From Lepidodermella squamata (taxonomy: Eukaryota > Gastrotricha), in assembly GCA_047495785.1 (NCBI GenBank), contig JBLDXI010000025.1:1302001-1366000 (forward strand): DNA of 64,000 nucleotides, in the 5' to 3' direction. Below, one piece after another: positions 11,476 through 22,432 of the stretch (its first letter is position 1; each line of letters starts with the position of its first letter). Position numbers and translations under genes: made by a program. The notes beneath the pieces are model-generated. The model was given only the letters and a program-made list of their open reading frames with translations. It made no database searches and had not been told where the DNA came from.

Positions 11476-11976
11476 CGGTAAGACTGACTTGGTTTCTAAT
11501 CTACTCGGCAGCCCCTATATGTATTCTGAATTCGCATGAAAGCGGACGCTATTGCACGATATTTCATGCATACTAGAAATTATATTATCCTTATAACTGA
11601 TGGCAGTGAACTTTCTTTCGGCAAAAAATAAGCGGCGGCAGAGTTTTAAAGCACAACCAGGGAAGCTCACTTCTAACGTGGCGAACCGATGCCTTATACT
11701 GCTCAAGAAAAGCCTTGTTTCCTCAAAACAAGTTACGTGCTTATAAATGAAAGCTCACTGATGTTGCAGTTGCGGATGTGCCGCTTCCCGACGTCGATGC
11801 TGAGTGCTAATGGCAGGTTTATCAGCTATGCCTTCTCATTCTTGGGCACGAAAGCGAATTCCCTGCTCGTAGATACACGAAATCTGAATAGGTAGTGCTC
11901 GCGGATTGCGACTTGCGACAACTGTGGCAGCTATCTCATGACAGAGGATGTAACGCGCTACACGAGTGCTCGAAAA
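11476..11976. other. Upstream region of the sushi gene
   Basis: Non-coding. A TATA-like ACATATAGG on the minus strand lies about 40 bp before the start codon. Short ORFs here show no family features. Confidence 0.5.
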
Positions 11977-12055
11977 GTGTCGTACCCGGGGATTGAACCC
12001 GGGCTGCCTTTCTGAGAAGGCACGGCTCTAACCTTTGAGCCACCATGGCCGACAC
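11977..12055 (-). tRNA. tRNA-like element (tRNA pseudogene or SINE head)
   Basis: On the minus strand an A box TGGCTCAAAGG and a B box GGTTCAATCCC, the two internal pol III promoter parts, are spaced as in a tRNA. A T-arm stem CCGGG/CCCGG and a D-arm stem GGCTC/GAGCC can be drawn. The anticodon stem TGCCT/AGGCA would enclose eight rather than seven bases, and the acceptor stem (GTGTCG...CGACAC) sits too far from the D arm. I therefore read it as a decayed tRNA or a tRNA-derived SINE rather than a working tRNA. Amino acid identity is not assigned. Confidence 0.55.
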
Positions 12056-12422
12056 CCACTCCGTGTTTGCTTACGCGGTTGTAAGGGGACCAGGAGGAGA
12101 GATGGGAGGTGGACTCGCTCCCTATAGAGGAGATTACAAGATGGATCGTATCAAGCTAGGTTATAAACTAGGGGAACTCAATTCCCCTTTTAGAGTTAAT
12201 ATTTTTCAGGAGTTTCATATATTTCTAAGCTTTTCCCAAGAGTTGATTGTCTAATTGAATGCAATAAACGTATTTCAATTTATTGAATACCGTGAGTAAG
12301 CGTGCACTCCCGATCTCTTATTGGCCAAAAGTACAAAATATAAAAAGATGATGATATTCCAATAATTAAAATTGATCAGGATTAACGGAAGTAAGCGATA
12401 TACTGAAAGAATTATCTTTGTT
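12056..12422. other. Intergenic, 3' of actin-like gene
   Basis: AT-rich with no supported gene. It could contain the body of a SINE headed by the tRNA-like sequence, whose internal promoter would point away from this side. Confidence 0.4.
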
Positions 12423-13676
12423 TCAAAAGCATCGTCTGTGAACAATCGTCGGACCAGTTTCATCGTATTCACTCCTGCTGATGCACATTCGCTCGAAAAT
12501 GGACAGTGACGCTAAAATAGACCCGCCTTTCCAAACTGAATTAATGCGATCGGGATCCGCGATAACTTTTACTTTCATCGGTGCTAAACCGGTGAGCTCC
12601 TTCAGCAGGCGATCACCTAAACCGGCAAATAATGTGTTACCGCCGGACAATACGATGTTGGAGTACAAGTCCTCGCGAATATCCTTATCGCATTTCATGA
12701 TTGCGCTATGCACCATTTCGTGTAGTCCACTCTTGGCTATATTGAGGTGACTTGGCTGGAATAGAACTTCCGGACAGCGAAAACGTATGTCCCCCAGGCT
12801 AATAATCAGGCCATCGGGGAGTTCGTACGTCATTTCAATGGAGCTTGATCGAGTAGCCTTCTGTATTTCGTCTTCGAAGTCCAACGCGACATAGCCCAGA
12901 GTTTGCTTGATTTTTCTGACTGTTTCTCGTTCAGAGGGTATATTGAAAATCATACCCGATTCTGTCAGGAGACGCGCCATGTACGTAGTCAAATCCCGCC
13001 CGCCTAACTCTAGAATCTCGACAGCATGAGGAATATGACGATCTTCGTAAATTGGAGTAATAGTTGAGATTCCATCGCCAGATTCAACAACAACGCCTGT
13101 TGTACGGTGGGCCGAATACAGCGCAAGGAACCCTTGATTCGCTGCATAGTAAGCTGGGACATTGAACGCTTCAAACATGATCTCTGTCATTTTCTCTCGA
13201 TTCGCTGTAAGAGATGGGGAATTTAACAATCGTTTAATACTACATATTCCCATGAATACACAAGTACCTTTACTGCCATGAGGTGAGTTCTGATTGACAG
13301 GCACCTCTGATATTAAAACAGGATGCTCGTCAGAATGAACTTGGAGTTCGCTGTCGAAGGTGTGATGCAAGATTTTCTCCATGTCGTCCCAGTTCCTAAC
13401 CAAGCCGCGTTCAATGGAATAATCCATAGTGAGAATGCCGCGTCTACCCATAGCAGCGTCGCCAATATAGATTTCACGTTGTTCACAGCCGGTGAAGCTG
13501 TTTCGATAGCGAGGACGACCAACGATCGGTGGAAAGGCAGCCGTAGGCGAATTCTCCCCTGCAAACCCTACTCTGAACAACACTGACCCAGGGTCGATTA
13601 CTATGGGAATTGCCTTTGAACAAACACCGTTAGACAGTCCAGCTTCTTTTACTTTTGCCGTAGTTTCTTCAGTCAT
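12423..13676 (-). CDS. Divergent actin / actin-related protein
   Basis: Two exons, 13268-13676 and 12423-13204. The 63-bp intron (GTACTTG...CTTACAG) is a multiple of three without stops, so it reads through as 21 extra residues. Splicing restores SKANREKM, matching conventional actin PKANREKM. The product is 396 aa, against 376 for actin. The whole actin fold is present: phosphate loop 1 DPGSVLFRVGFAG, VGRPRYR, RGILTMDYSIERG, phosphate loop 2 ESGDG, SGGNTLFAGLGDRLLKEL, WKGGSILASLSIF and the C-terminus GPTIVHRRCF. Differences include DNGSG to DPGSV, the first Asp of DSGDG (Asp154) to Glu, a Lys-rich unusual N-terminus and many changes in the DNase loop. The Gln equivalent to actin Gln137 remains. 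It may be a tissue-specific actin-like protein with altered nucleotide handling. Confidence 0.9.
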   Translation of the reverse strand: MTEETTAKVKEAGLSNGVCSKAIPIVIDPGSVLFRVGFAGENSPTAAFPPIVGRPRYRNSFTGCEQREIYIGDAAMGRRGILTMDYSIERGLVRNWDDMEKILHHTFDSELQVHSDEHPVLISEVPVNQNSPHGSKGTCVFMGICSIKRLLNSPSLTANREKMTEIMFEAFNVPAYYAANQGFLALYSAHRTTGVVVESGDGISTITPIYEDRHIPHAVEILELGGRDLTTYMARLLTESGMIFNIPSERETVRKIKQTLGYVALDFEDEIQKATRSSSIEMTYELPDGLIISLGDIRFRCPEVLFQPSHLNIAKSGLHEMVHSAIMKCDKDIREDLYSNIVLSGGNTLFAGLGDRLLKELTGLAPMKVKVIADPDRINSVWKGGSILASLSIFERMCISRSEYDETGPTIVHRRCF

Positions 13677-14198
13677 TTCTTCGTAAGTATCTATCACCTA
13701 ACGGAAGCCTAAACTCTAACGGAAAATAGTAGAAAACACAGCATCAGTAGCAGTTGTACTAATTACAAACTTACTCGTTCTACTTCCTCGAACTTTCCTT
13801 CAACCTAATTCCATGAGAAATACGCGCTTACTTTCAGCAAATATTGCATCGACCTCAAATTTTATCGCCGCAAAACCTACCGAAATACGAGTCGCCTTGG
13901 AACTGTGTACATAGGAAATCTGACATAATGGTACGCACTTTTATAATGTTGGTTTCAGATTCGCCACACAAGGAGTGTGTTTCTTTTATCTTTATTGCAA
14001 TTGACGGGAGAATTTAACCTACGCATTCAGCTAAGTATGATTCAGCTTTTATTATTTCTTGAGCGAGCAAGTCTCATTCGCTGCTTCTATCGACGTGGCT
14101 TTTCGAGGCACCAAATGAATCGTATTTTCCGGCTTCTTTTGTGGTATAGCGTAAATCTGGAATTATCTGATTTTTCTGATTGAATCCAGATTGGTTGG
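13677..14198. other. Upstream region of actin-like gene
   Basis: Non-coding; a plus-strand ORF at 13977-14183 has no recognisable feature. Confidence 0.4.
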
Positions 14199-14402
14199 CT
14201 AAAAAGCGAATGATGTCCCGTAGCAAAATTATGCACGTTTATAATTAATTATGCAAATGAGTTTGAGAAAAAACAGGAAACAAGAAAAATTTGCCAGCAA
14301 AACGTTCGAGGAAAAAATCTCGTTTCTTGTATTTTTCAAACTCATTTGCATAATTAATTATAAAAGTGCAAAATGTTGCCACGGGGTGCGCTTTCCCATT
14401 TT
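14199..14402. mobile_element. MITE with long imperfect terminal inverted repeats
   Basis: The arms at 14221-14266 and 14336-14381 are near-perfect reverse complements, sharing a run that contains TATAATTAATTATGCAAATG. Weaker complementarity extends outward to about 14199 and 14402 (CCCGTAGC against CCCGTGGC). The loop is about 70 bp with a further internal complement (AACAAGAAA / TTTCTTGT). It is too short to encode a transposase, so it is non-autonomous. It lies between the actin-like gene and LYL3, inside the break in the LYL array. Confidence 0.8.
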
Positions 14403-14604
14403 TCCACGATCAAACTTTTTGACCGATTTTTTTGCGCGTTCGCTACAAATAAAGGTCACAGGTTCAACTAAGTCATCAAATAGGTATTATCAATTTCTCC
14501 AAGTTTGCGCGCCTGATCGTACAAAGCCAAGGTTCGAATCATCATAAATTTATTGTTCTATTATTTATGCATTATATTTTTCATCGGTCATTCATCGACG
14601 AATC

Positions 14605-15862
14605 TCATGCGTCTTCGTCGCTGCTGCTATCGTCGTCTTGAATGATTCTCGCTCGATCGTCTGTTGAATACGGGTCATCGTCGTTGTGCGACGAACTTCG
14701 AGGAATGGCTTTGTACCTAAATTGAGAAAGTCGTACCCGCGATGATAAGAAAATAAGCCATAAGTGAATTTCAACTTACAAGAAATGGGCGATTATGGTA
14801 ACTGCGATTACGAGGATGAGTAGCAGAGATACCGTGATCGATCCGAACACCTCAACGAGCTGATACACCTCGCCATGCTGAGGGCTGGTTGTTGTCGTCG
14901 ACATATTTGGCGATGCAGTTGTGGTATTCCAGTTGGATGTAGCAGTACTCTCGGCAGTTGACGGCATAACAGTCGTTACCGGGGCTGGAGCAGAACAGTT
15001 TGTATTAACGGTGATTCCATCCATACTTCCATTATTGCACTCCCGGTCACAACAAGTACATAGACTAACTGAGGTAGTATTCGTTTTGCTGTAGAAACCG
15101 TCACCGCATTTCCCCTTTCTTTGAGGAATGCTAACAGCAGCCCACTTGTACGAAGCTGAGCGTAGAAACAGCGTAGACATTTTCTAATCAGTAGAAATGT
15201 AAGCGAGTTATTTACAGGTTATAGAATTTCACGTTTCCCTTACAGAGCAAGTTTGTGTTGCAGTGATTGGTACTATTACTGAGTTCCGAGTATCGAACTC
15301 TGGATTTTGGCTCTAATTAAAGAAATAGGGTAGTTTGAAACAGCTCATGGCGGATCGAGTCTTACTTGTAACGCGTTGCATCGAGCAGCGAATACCACAG
15401 GATTTACGCAAGAGTTATCCAACGTGTCATTATTGCAAAGATCTCCACAACATGAACATAAGCTCGTATAGGTATACATCATTCGAGTGGGGTCGATTCT
15501 AGCTCCGGTTGTAAGCTCTATCTTGTCATTGCATTCGTAGAACGACCCATCCATAAGTGGGTCATACATCTTTTCATCGAAGCAATCCCATTGGTATTGC
15601 AGTGTAGCATTGGTCATGGGACCCGGATACTCACCTTCCGCCGTGGTTTGCAGCCCTTTCTAAGAAAAATATTGGATTTTCGCATTAAACCTTATATCAA
15701 ACAAAATCTCACTGTGCAAAATGTGTTGCAGTTAACTTTCTGTGCATTGCTCGGCAGGGAAGAGTTGTCATTACTTACAGCTTGATAGCACTCAAGAGCA
15801 TTCGAAGCCCTGAATAAAACCAGGAGAGAAAGTGACACGAAAAAACCACCAGTCAAGGTCAT
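14605..15862 (-). CDS. LYL3: two-module Ly6-like protein with acidic cytoplasmic tail
   Basis: Exons 15713-15862, 15366-15659, 15244-15312, 14780-15183 and 14605-14716 give 342 aa. ATG at 15862 starts a good signal peptide (MTLTGGFFVSLSLLVLF). Module A: ECYQAV, WDC, CSCCGDLCN. Module B: YKWAA and CTCCDRECN, with Gly replaced by Asp. A Thr/Ser-rich stalk precedes the helix VFGSITVSLLLILVIAVTII. The phase-2 tail exon encodes YKAIPRSSSHNDDDPYSTDD and ends in an acidic DDDSSSDEDA, full of candidate CK2 sites. This tail differs completely from those of LYL1, 2 and 7. GATA sites lie at 15949-15955 and 15998-16004. Confidence 0.84.
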
Positions 15863-16030
15863 CTTTTGAGCCAAAATAGAGTACTAACACTTCACAAAAG
15901 CCTTTCCCACGGTTTTGCCGACCGTTTTACCCTATTTCCCAAATATATCTTATCTGCGTTCACCGCTGCGTTTTTCACCTAGAACGGTAGCTCCGTAAGA
16001 TAAGAGTTACGCTGAAATCTTTATAAAAAA

Positions 16031-16972
16031 TCAAATTAATATCAGTATTAATGTTACTATTACAACTACAAAAGTTATCATGCTCTGGCGAAAACTCGAT
16101 TCAGCCCGATTAGGGCCACTGATAGTCGAAGTTATGTTCTTATTTGCCTTGAGGAAGCATTCATTCGTTCCAGCCGTGATGTTATCCATTCTTTGGTCGT
16201 TGCATTCGTCTCCGCAGCAGGTACACCGTTTTTCAGTTGTAGCACCGCCTTTATAAGCCATGCTCCAACAACTTGACGTAGTTGCTCCCCATTTGTACTC
16301 AGCCCCACTCGAGGTATTCCTAGCAATTTTCTGCAAAAAGATGATATCAAAAGGCTTGAAAAGAGGCTTTCAATTTACGTAGCAGTTTTGTCCATTTGTG
16401 ATCGGAGCGATGATGGCTTTCCTAGAATTCAACTTTGGACTCGAGTCCTGTAACATAATTAGTCAAATTCACTGACGAAACTGGGTCAACTTACAACATG
16501 AATCTTGCATTTCTTGGTGTATTTCGGCGGATTAGTGCATTCAGAATCGTCCATGTAATCATCGTTGCATAGATGCCCGCAGCATGTGCAGATCAAAAGA
16601 TGGTCGTAAGTCTTAGAGTCAATGTTCCGAACCGATGTGGTTTCAAAGGTGTCGCCACACTTGATGTTATTTATTACGGGATCGTTCTCCATGCAACCCC
16701 AGATGTACCAAGTCTCAGAAACAGTTCCAGGTTTGTTTCTATCCATTTTCAAGACGGTCATTTTCTGTTACGGAATTCAAGGTTCAGAGCAAAACTTCGA
16801 ATTATCATGTTACCGTGCAGAACACATCGTCGCCGTTGCAGAATTTAGTCACAGGGGGAATAGGTAGCGCATTTCTTTGACTTTGAGCTGAATAACATTG
16901 AACAGAATCAGCTGATGCACGTTGAAATACAGCGATAACAAAGCACGGAAACAATAGACGGTACATTCTCAT
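16031..16972 (-). CDS. LYL4: two-module Ly6-like protein, probable GPI anchor
   Basis: Exons 16814-16972, 16495-16764, 16379-16447 and 16031-16330 (265 aa), all introns phase 0. Signal peptide MRMYRLLFPCFVIAV. Module A: QCYSAQ, IWGC, KCGD, CTCCGHLCN, DDSEC, KKC. Module B: APITNGQNCY, YKWGA, CTCCGDECN. The chain ends in an uninterrupted hydrophobic run (MITFVVVIVTLILILI) directly before the stop, with no basic residue after it. That is the profile of a GPI-attachment signal rather than a signalling transmembrane protein. Confidence 0.83.
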
Positions 16973-17342
16973 TTCTGGCCTGCAAATTGTACTGATTTGT
17001 TTTCTTCCGCGTCGTCCGTAAAAAAATGTTGTTCAAAATTACTGGGGGAAACCGCTTAATATTGCGTAGCCAAGTCGCTGGATGATTTCATTATACGCGT
17101 GCGTAGCCGAGTAACTTTAAATCAGGAAAATTGGTTGCAGCGTAAAAATTATTGATTTTACATTATTTTTCGCGTGAATTCAATAGATATGATTGGCCAT
17201 TGAATAAACCCATTGAGAAACACGCTAAAATGATTTATATAAATTGCGGAAGAAAACCACTCTGGGGATTTGGAGGTAAATCCAAACTTTGTCCGGTTTG
17301 GTTCGCATTGACAATTCGACAATTTTCTGAATCCGAAATTTA
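16973..17342. other. Intergenic LYL4-LYL5
   Basis: AT-rich, no gene. Contains the LYL4 promoter and the LYL5 3' end. Confidence 0.4.
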
Positions 17343-18280
17343 TTAATTCAATAAGTTGATATTAGCTAAAAACATGGCTAGTAATGAGGCTGATAAGTGA
17401 CCAACACCGGAATCAACGCAGCCAGTTTTCTTTTCCTCTGCGACTGGATTCACGCAATCAGTCGAATCGCCATTGACATAGTCCATTCGTTCATCGTTGC
17501 AATCTTCGCCACAACACGTGCATCTCTTCTCGAGATACTCGCCTTTCACAGCACTATAAGTGCTGCCACAAGGAGCCGAAGAAGCTCCCCATACAAATTC
17601 AACGTCAGACCGATTGCTTTTCACGATTTTCTGTAAAGAGATTAAAGGAGTTCAAGCTTAGAACTGGTGGTGCGACCACTTACATAGCACTCCTGATCTG
17701 CGGTTATCGGGACAGAGATGGATTTTTGCTGGTTCAATTTTTGAGTTTTGTCCTAAATTTCAGATTTTTTAGTGTGAAATCCTTTAATTTTTGATAATTC
17801 GCCTTACAACATGGAGCTTGCACATCTTCGTGTAGATTGGAGTTCTGCTGCACGCGTCGTCCATTTGATAATCATTACATAGATTCCCACAACAGCTGCA
17901 AATGGTTGTGTACTCGTAAGTCGAGCTTTTCGGATTTTTGTCCGATGTTGTCTCCAAAACATCGCCGCAATGCATGTTTCCCAGAAGGGCTCGATTCTCC
18001 ACGCAGCTCCAAATGTAACGAGTCTCAACAGCCCGTCCGGGTTTATTTCGGCTCAATTTCATAACTCTCGATTTCTAAAAGTAAACTTAGTTCGCAATGA
18101 TTGTTAAGTAAATTTCTTACTCACCGTACATACGACATCTTCGCCAACACAATTTTTAGTTTGGGTGTTCAGGGGGAAAGTTGGCTGGGAGCTTTGCGTG
18201 TAGTAACAATTCACTTCATCCGCCGAACATCTTTGCCACACGGAAATGACGAAACATAGCGCTACTTGTAACTGCACCAT
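17343..18280 (-). CDS. LYL5: two-module Ly6-like protein, probable GPI anchor
   Basis: Exons 18125-18280, 17808-18074, 17684-17752 and 17343-17630 (259 aa). Signal peptide from MVQLQVALCFVISV. Module A: NCYYTQ, IWSC, HCGD, CSCCGNLCN, DDAC. Module B: VPITADQECY, VWGASSAPC, CTCCGEDCN, STDC. The C-terminus HLSASLLAMFLANINLLN is hydrophobic to the end. Module A closely resembles LYL4 (MxxxRNKPGxxxETxYIW in both), so these two are probably a recent pair. Confidence 0.83.
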
Positions 18281-18716
18281 ACTTGAAATTTATCAGCATT
18301 CAGCCTCTAAACGAAAACTGAGTATGCCATTCAACGACCGCAAGACCACTGGAGACATGGGTCATTAATCGATGCCGGGAAAAAATGTGGCCAATTTAAA
18401 GCGAAAAAAGGAAATACTCTCTGGGATCGTGGCGCATCTCTAATGACTGATCCAGGCTTTTGTGATTGCGTTATTAAATCAATCATTGTATATTTCTCCG
18501 CGTCTCGCAAATTGAGATGCCCTCTAGTTCAGTGAATCGTAAAATCTCTCATACCGCGACAACCAATCTTATTTGAGCGGGAAAAGATAAATCAATTCTT
18601 TAGCTTAGATGATGAAGTTTTCCAATAACATAGCTTATTGGGTGTCAAAAAGAGGAAATGCCATGAAAGTGATCTGAATAATGACATAATTACTGATTTA
18701 TTTTTGATCCGAAGTT
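18281..18716. other. Intergenic LYL5-LYL6
   Basis: No gene seen. A lone AGATAA motif occurs about 300 bp upstream of LYL5. Confidence 0.4.
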
Positions 18717-19690
18717 TCAAATATGGTTCAATGCTATGGAAGCTCCCAGTAAAATCAATTTCGTAACGATTGGCTTTAGGGCGGTGTTAGAATAGGCCAT
18801 TGGCGTTGTTGGCAGAACCTCCTTTGATCGAAACCGGCATTTGAAGTCTCTGGCCGTCGCATTGTCTAAGATTTGGTCGTTGCAGTCGCTGCCGCAGCAC
18901 GTACATGACTCCATGCGCTCGTCATCAGCAAATTGAACATGGTTCGTATCGCAATCAGCCGGTTTCGATGACGCGCCCCAGAAGTAAGTAGTCAGCCCTT
19001 TTCGCGTCTCGAGCATTTTCTACAATAGATCATTTATTAAACCATGGTTAAATCGGGGAAAGATCTACTTACGTAACAGTGTTGAGATTCAGTGATTGGA
19101 GCTGAGATAGCTAAGGGACTGAGTGCTGGTTCTGAATCCTGAAGAAATCGACAGTAGGGAAATTTCGAATGTGATAGCAGTAAAATCCTTACCACGTAGA
19201 CTTTGCATTTCTTGGTGTAAACTGGTCTTTTAAGGCATTCGTTCAGCATATTTCTCCCATTGCATAGATCTCCGCAGCAAGAACACAGAGTTGAGTGCTC
19301 GTAAACTGTTGGGTAGAAGCTCTCGGTCGTAGTCGACTCGAAACTTTCGCCACAATCGCGAATTCTATCGTCGTCTTCCATGCATTCCCAGGTGTAAGTT
19401 TCCGAGATAACAACCTCTGGAGCCTCTGCGGCTAGTTTCATTTGTCTCATAAGCTGATTAATAGAATGCTCTGTGTTATTGAACAATTTTGGCGACATTT
19501 TAAGAATTACCACACAGAAGACCTTTGAGCCTAGTGTTCTGCACTTTTTAGGCTCTGCATCTAACGGGAAATGTGGAGTCAACGTTTGAGCTGAGAAGCA
19601 TTCAACACTCCCGTATGCCGCAACATCCGAAAATTTATCGATAATGAGAGAGATAACTAATAGAGTTGAGAAGTTGAACTTCTCGCGCAT
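18717..19690 (-). CDS. LYL6: two-module Ly6-like protein, probable GPI anchor
   Basis: Exons 19511-19690, 19193-19453, 19073-19138 and 18717-19019 (269 aa). The first intron (57 bp, GTAATT...AATCAG) is a multiple of three and has no stop, so the unspliced frame stays open. ATG at 19690 starts MREKFNFSTLLVISLII. Module A: ECFSAQ, TWEC, DCGE, CSCCGDLCN, NEC, KKC. Module B: SAPITESQHCY, FWGASSKPADC, CTCCGSDCN. The linking exon is one codon shorter than in relatives. It ends in hydrophobic LILLGASIALNHI. Confidence 0.82.
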
Positions 19691-19897
19691 TTCTTTCTGC
19701 GGATGAGCTACATGAGCAATAAACAACACTCAATAATTGCAGTGAATCGTAAATACTGAAGGCGCGACATTCCTTGATCGAACTCAAGGGACTGCTGCGA
19801 ATCCCCAGAGCCGTAAATGAGCTCGTTTTAACACTCGACCGATTTTTATTAGCATATTTATGTGTTTGTACGCACGGCAATATAAGTAATGTCGCTC

Positions 19898-21033
19898 TCA
19901 ATTAGAATTTATTGTGGCTGAGCCGCCTTCGTAGTGGACTTTGTCCATAATGGCAGAGTCCGCGACTTGCTTTTTCAGTTTAAGCACATAGACGCTGAAA
20001 TTTTAGAAATTATTGATCAGCTCAAGTACAATGGTAATGACTTACATGGCCAAGACAAGTAGAATCAATGTGACGAGCAGAAGAGAACCTAAAACTGATC
20101 CGAGTATGATATGAAGGTCACCTTGAGGATTTGGGGTTGTCGCCACTGGTTGAACACCGCAACCAGTTTCGTTTAGGTTTATACCGTCCAAAACATGCCC
20201 ATTACATTCATTGCCGCAGCAAGTAACAACGCAGCCGTAGTCACCATTCAAAACCGGGTCATCATCAATAGGTTTCGATTCAAATGTATCGCCGCACTTG
20301 CTTCCGGCTGGCAAACTCACGCTACCCCATTCGTAAGAAGGATTGCCGTGAATAAGCCGAGACGCTTTCTAATTAATGATTCGATTTAGCTCTGAACTAT
20401 ATGAAAAAGTCTATTAAACTCACGAAGCAAACTTCTCGCGCAGTTGAAGGAGCAGAAATAGCTTTTTCCTTCTCTAAAACAGGCTCTAATTGCTGGGTAA
20501 AACTGCAATAGGATTAGAAGATCTTGTTTGGATTAAAAATTACAGTATGCATGAAGCATCTTTTGTCGAATTCAGGTTCCTCATTACAGGCATCATTGAG
20601 AATGCCGTCGTTGCAGTTATCGCCACAGCATGTGCATGCCGCTGTGTAAGATGACGATTTGCCGGAATCTTGCGACCAGATCCCATTTGACCGCTCGATG
20701 CGAACTCCACATTGAGCAAAAGAACCATCAGGAAGCGGCCATATGTTCTCCCAGCAGCCCCACAAATACTTGATCGAGCTCGTCAGGTCTTCCTTAACTT
20801 CTACCGTCTTGCTCTTCTACAATTGATCAGAATTTCGTGAAACTTGACAGATATTAGGGTTAGATTACCATGCAAAATGCGTTCGGTGCGACGCATTCGT
20901 AGCTTCCTGCATCAGCGGGAAAATGCATTGTTTCATTACTCGATCTGACATGATAACACTTTGTTTCGGCTCGAACTAAAGGCCAAACTAGGCTAGCTAG
21001 AAGGAAAATTGGAACAAATGAAGTGGGAACCAT
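19898..21033 (-). CDS. LYL7: two-module Ly6-like membrane protein with cytoplasmic tail
   Basis: Exons 20869-21033, 20544-20816, 20424-20492, 20046-20368 and 19898-19994 (308 aa). Start chosen at 21033 (MVPTSFVPIFLLAS), which gives a clean signal peptide; upstream codons extend the frame but look non-coding. Module A: KCYHV, LWGCWEN, QCGV, CTCCGDNCN. Module B is irregular: CVVTCCGNECN places the first Cys two residues further away. The stalk is short, then a helix (about HIILGSVLGSLLLVTLILLV). A phase-2 intron leads to the tail YVLKLKKQVADSAIMDKVHY. GATA sites at 21081-21086 and 21089-21094. It starts only about 110 bp after the LYL8 stop, a spacing compatible with an operon. Confidence 0.83.
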
Positions 21034-21142
21034 GTTTTGCCAAGCAATGTATATCAGATCAATTTCATTAGTGTAAGAATAGATAACGCTTATCGTATAT
21101 AGACACAAAAACTATCATGAAACTGGGATAGTACATTCAATT

Positions 21143-22184
21143 TTATTTATCTAATAAAAAGCGAAACAAAAGGATTAAAGCCAAGCACAATGTTGATGGC
21201 TTCCGAAGCGGCGCGCTGTTAGACATTGGCATAGATACCTCAAATTCGTCATTCCCTTTAAACACAGATTTCGCCTCCGTGTTGACAGCATTGGATACAT
21301 TGACAACTCGTTTGAGAATTGGCCCAAGTCTTAGGTGAGAGGCCCCTGAAATTGAGCAGTCTGTGTTGTTCGAAAGAATCGCATCCAACTGCTCATTGCA
21401 GTCACTTTCACAGCATGAGCATTTTAATTTCGTCTTGACACCATCTGAGCTGAATTCGTTGTCAAAACATGAACCTGTATCGGCTCCCCAGATATACTTA
21501 TCCCTGTAGCCATCAAAAATCGATTCTTTCTGCGATAAGACCGAGAAATGAAATATCCAAGATCAAAGTGAAGTACTTACGAAACACCTCTGATTTTCTG
21601 TTATTGGAGCTGAAACAGCGGTTTCATTGTTGATCGCAGGATCTTCGCTCTGAAAATACATTCTTAATTAATTTGAAGCCGGCAAATTATGCTTTTACAA
21701 TATCAAGCTTGCATGACTTGGTGAAAACAGGGTCATCGTTGCATTCAGCATCCATATCGCCGCTATTGCACATGGATCCGCAGCAAGTACAGGTTGTTAC
21801 GTGCTCGAAATTTGTCCAAGCCTTTCCTATATCCTCTTCAACCTCCGATACTTGAGATTTCTCGAATTTCGTGCCGCATTCCACAGATGGTTTAGCTTCT
21901 GAACAGCCCCAGCGATAGACAACTTCGAGGACTTCTTCAGGACTATCGCGGCTAAATACCATGGTTCTTGTTTTCTAGAAATCGAAAATTAACATCGATA
22001 ATTAATAATTTCGATATTTTCTTACGGCGCAGAAGGATTGGTCAGTTTTGCAAATAATAGGCTCAGATTCGAGAGGCAAATCGCCAGAACGACTCGAGGC
22101 CGCGTAACACTGGACATTTCCAGCAGAAGCGACACATGGGTTCAAGAGAGTAAAGAATAAAGCGATAACTACGCACTGATTCAT
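21143..22184 (-). CDS. LYL8: two-module Ly6-like protein, probable GPI anchor
   Basis: Exons 22026-22184, 21699-21974, 21581-21649 and 21143-21529 (296 aa). Signal peptide MNQCVVIALFFTLL. Module A: QCYAAS, RWGC, ECGT, CTCCGSMCN, DAEC, KSC. Module B: SAPITENQRCF, IWGADTGSC, CSCCESDCNEQLD, with Glu instead of the signature Gly. It has the longest post-module region of the tail-less class (about 60 residues, Ser/Asn/Val rich) before the hydrophobic end LCLALILLFRFLLDK. A minus-strand AATAAA lies just past the stop. Confidence 0.82.
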
Positions 22185-22432
22185 GGTTATTTTACCTTAA
22201 ATAAATGAGTGCACCTATAGCTCCGGCTGGCTGCAGAAAAAACCAATTAACTATATCTTTTCCAGCCCCACTCATCAAAACATGAGTGGAGGATGCCTCA
22301 TCGGAAGCATTTTTTGCCCAGCACTTGCATAGCCAAAAATAGCGGTACGTCTCTCTCATCTGATTTATTCTGATAGCGGTAAATATTTATAAGGCCGATC
22401 GATTCTAAGATTCTTGTTAATGATCTGAATCA

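Noticed and set aside
14251-14547. Plus-strand ORF of 98 aa
   Set aside because: Starts inside the arm of a MITE; no protein similarity.
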